From: Sphingomonas sp. | Lineage (GTDB): Bacteria; Pseudomonadota; Alphaproteobacteria; Sphingomonadales; Sphingomonadaceae | NCBI GenBank assembly: GCA_030824725.1 | Contig: JAPJRE010000233.1 | Location: 1-6,404 of the forward strand | DNA length: 6,404 nucleotides | Direction: 5' to 3' | In this document: one piece after another, positions 5,925 to 6,404 of the stretch | How positions within the stretch are numbered: the first letter of the stretch is position 1 | How the letters are laid out: every line of letters begins with the position of its first letter | Made by a program: the position numbers and the translations under genes | The notes under the pieces: model-generated | Seen by the model: only the letters and a program-made list of their open reading frames with translations | The model's database searches: none | What the model was told of the DNA's origin: nothing

Positions 5925-6404
5925 TCAAGGCGCGATCTTGCTGACCTTCTGCCCCGCCTCGCTGGTGACGACGAACGCCGAGACGCCCTCCCCGGCCAGC
6001 TTGTTCACGAAGGCCTGTGCCTCGCCGCTGGTCTTGAAAGGGCCGGTGACGATGCGGTTGGTCGCCTTGAACGGCATCCACCAGCCGCCGCGCGCCTTGA
6101 GCAGCTTAGGCGCCTTGGCCGCGACGCCCTTCCAGGCGCGGTCGACGGTCGACTCGTTGGCGCCGCTCGCCACCTGCACCCAGACGCGCTCGGGCTCGGC
6201 CTTTTTCGGGTCCGGCTTCTTGGGCTCGGGCTTCTTGCCCTTCACCGGCTTGGCGTCGGCATCGTCCTCGGGCTTCGCACCCTTGCGCGCCCCCGGCTTG
6301 GCGGGCTTCGCATCGGCCTGGTCCTCTTCCTTGGCGCCGCGCCTGGGCGCGGGCTTGGCCGGCTTGGCGTCTTCCTCGTCGACGACAACCGGGCGCTTGG
6401 GCTC
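5925..6404 (-). CDS. SPOR domain-containing protein, C-terminal part (5' end outside window)
   Basis: 159 codons and a TGA stop are visible; the frame remains open to the right edge, so the N-terminal part and true start are missing. The final segment, about 74-159 of the visible part (RVWVQVASGANES to SEAGQKVSKI), is a SPOR domain (PF05036). This domain binds denuded, septal peptidoglycan glycan in known members. In front of it is a Lys/Pro/Ala/Asp/Glu-rich, probably disordered linker of at least 70 residues, suited to reaching across the periplasm. It contains a 19-residue tandem repeat (DAKPAKP...). A membrane anchor or other domain would be expected upstream but cannot be seen. An internal GTG at 6245 opens a shorter frame, but coding character continues beyond it, so I do not take it as the start. 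The dGTPase-like gene follows 38 nt downstream. Confidence 0.87.
   Translation of the reverse strand, partial: EPKRPVVVDEEDAKPAKPAPRRGAKEEDQADAKPAKPGARKGAKPEDDADAKPVKGKKPEPKKPDPKKAEPERVWVQVASGANESTVDRAWKGVAAKAPKLLKARGGWWMPFKATNRIVTGPFKTSGEAQAFVNKLAGEGVSAFVVTSEAGQKVSKIAP
6246..6371 (-). repeat. 57-bp (19-residue) tandem repeat in the SPOR protein linker
   Basis: Two adjacent in-frame units, 6315-6371 and 6258-6314, encode DAKPAKP followed by R-R/K-G-A-K and an acidic end. They agree at 14 of 19 residues. A third unit starts with DAKP at 6246-6257 and then diverges into a PKKP-type stretch. The repeats alternate basic and acidic clusters. Confidence 0.75.

Overview
The window is a GC-rich chromosomal segment that reads as an alphaproteobacterium, most likely a sphingomonad (Sphingomonas or a close relative). 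The evidence is the codon bias, the TorF-type porin, the short Ala-rich secreted proteins and the SPOR/dGTPase-like pair. I see no insertion sequence, phage gene, CRISPR array, tRNA or rRNA. Several very long antisense open frames are products of high GC rather than genes.

Left part (1-2651, minus strand): a two-gene operon. A DUF1800 protein (499 aa) is followed 4 nt later by a DUF1501 protein (382 residues visible, its last codons just outside the window). The DUF1501 protein has a twin-arginine-like leader, while the DUF1800 protein shows no export signal. The two families often occur together, but the function of the pair is not established, so this is the least understood system here.

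Middle (2652-3864): a divergent intergenic region with a GTTGC/GCAAC dyad leads into a 94-aa secreted protein on the plus strand. This gene converges with a 92-aa secreted, His-rich protein on the minus strand. Between them lie two related GC-rich hairpins about 81 bp apart, each best placed to end transcription from its own side. A second, AT-richer divergent region (3621-3864) holds candidate overlapping promoters. It also has an inverted repeat that could cover the start codon of the next gene.

Right part (3865-6404): a TorF-family outer-membrane porin (plus strand) converges with a dGTPase-like HD phosphohydrolase (minus strand). The gap between them is almost filled by a perfect 15-bp stem with a GCAA loop. 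Upstream of the phosphohydrolase gene, 38 nt away on the same strand, is the 3' part of a SPOR-domain protein with a Lys/Pro/Ala-rich linker that contains a 19-residue tandem repeat. It runs off the right end. Most genes in the window concern the cell envelope (Tat-exported protein, porin, small secreted proteins, peptidoglycan-binding SPOR protein); the phosphohydrolase is the cytoplasmic exception.
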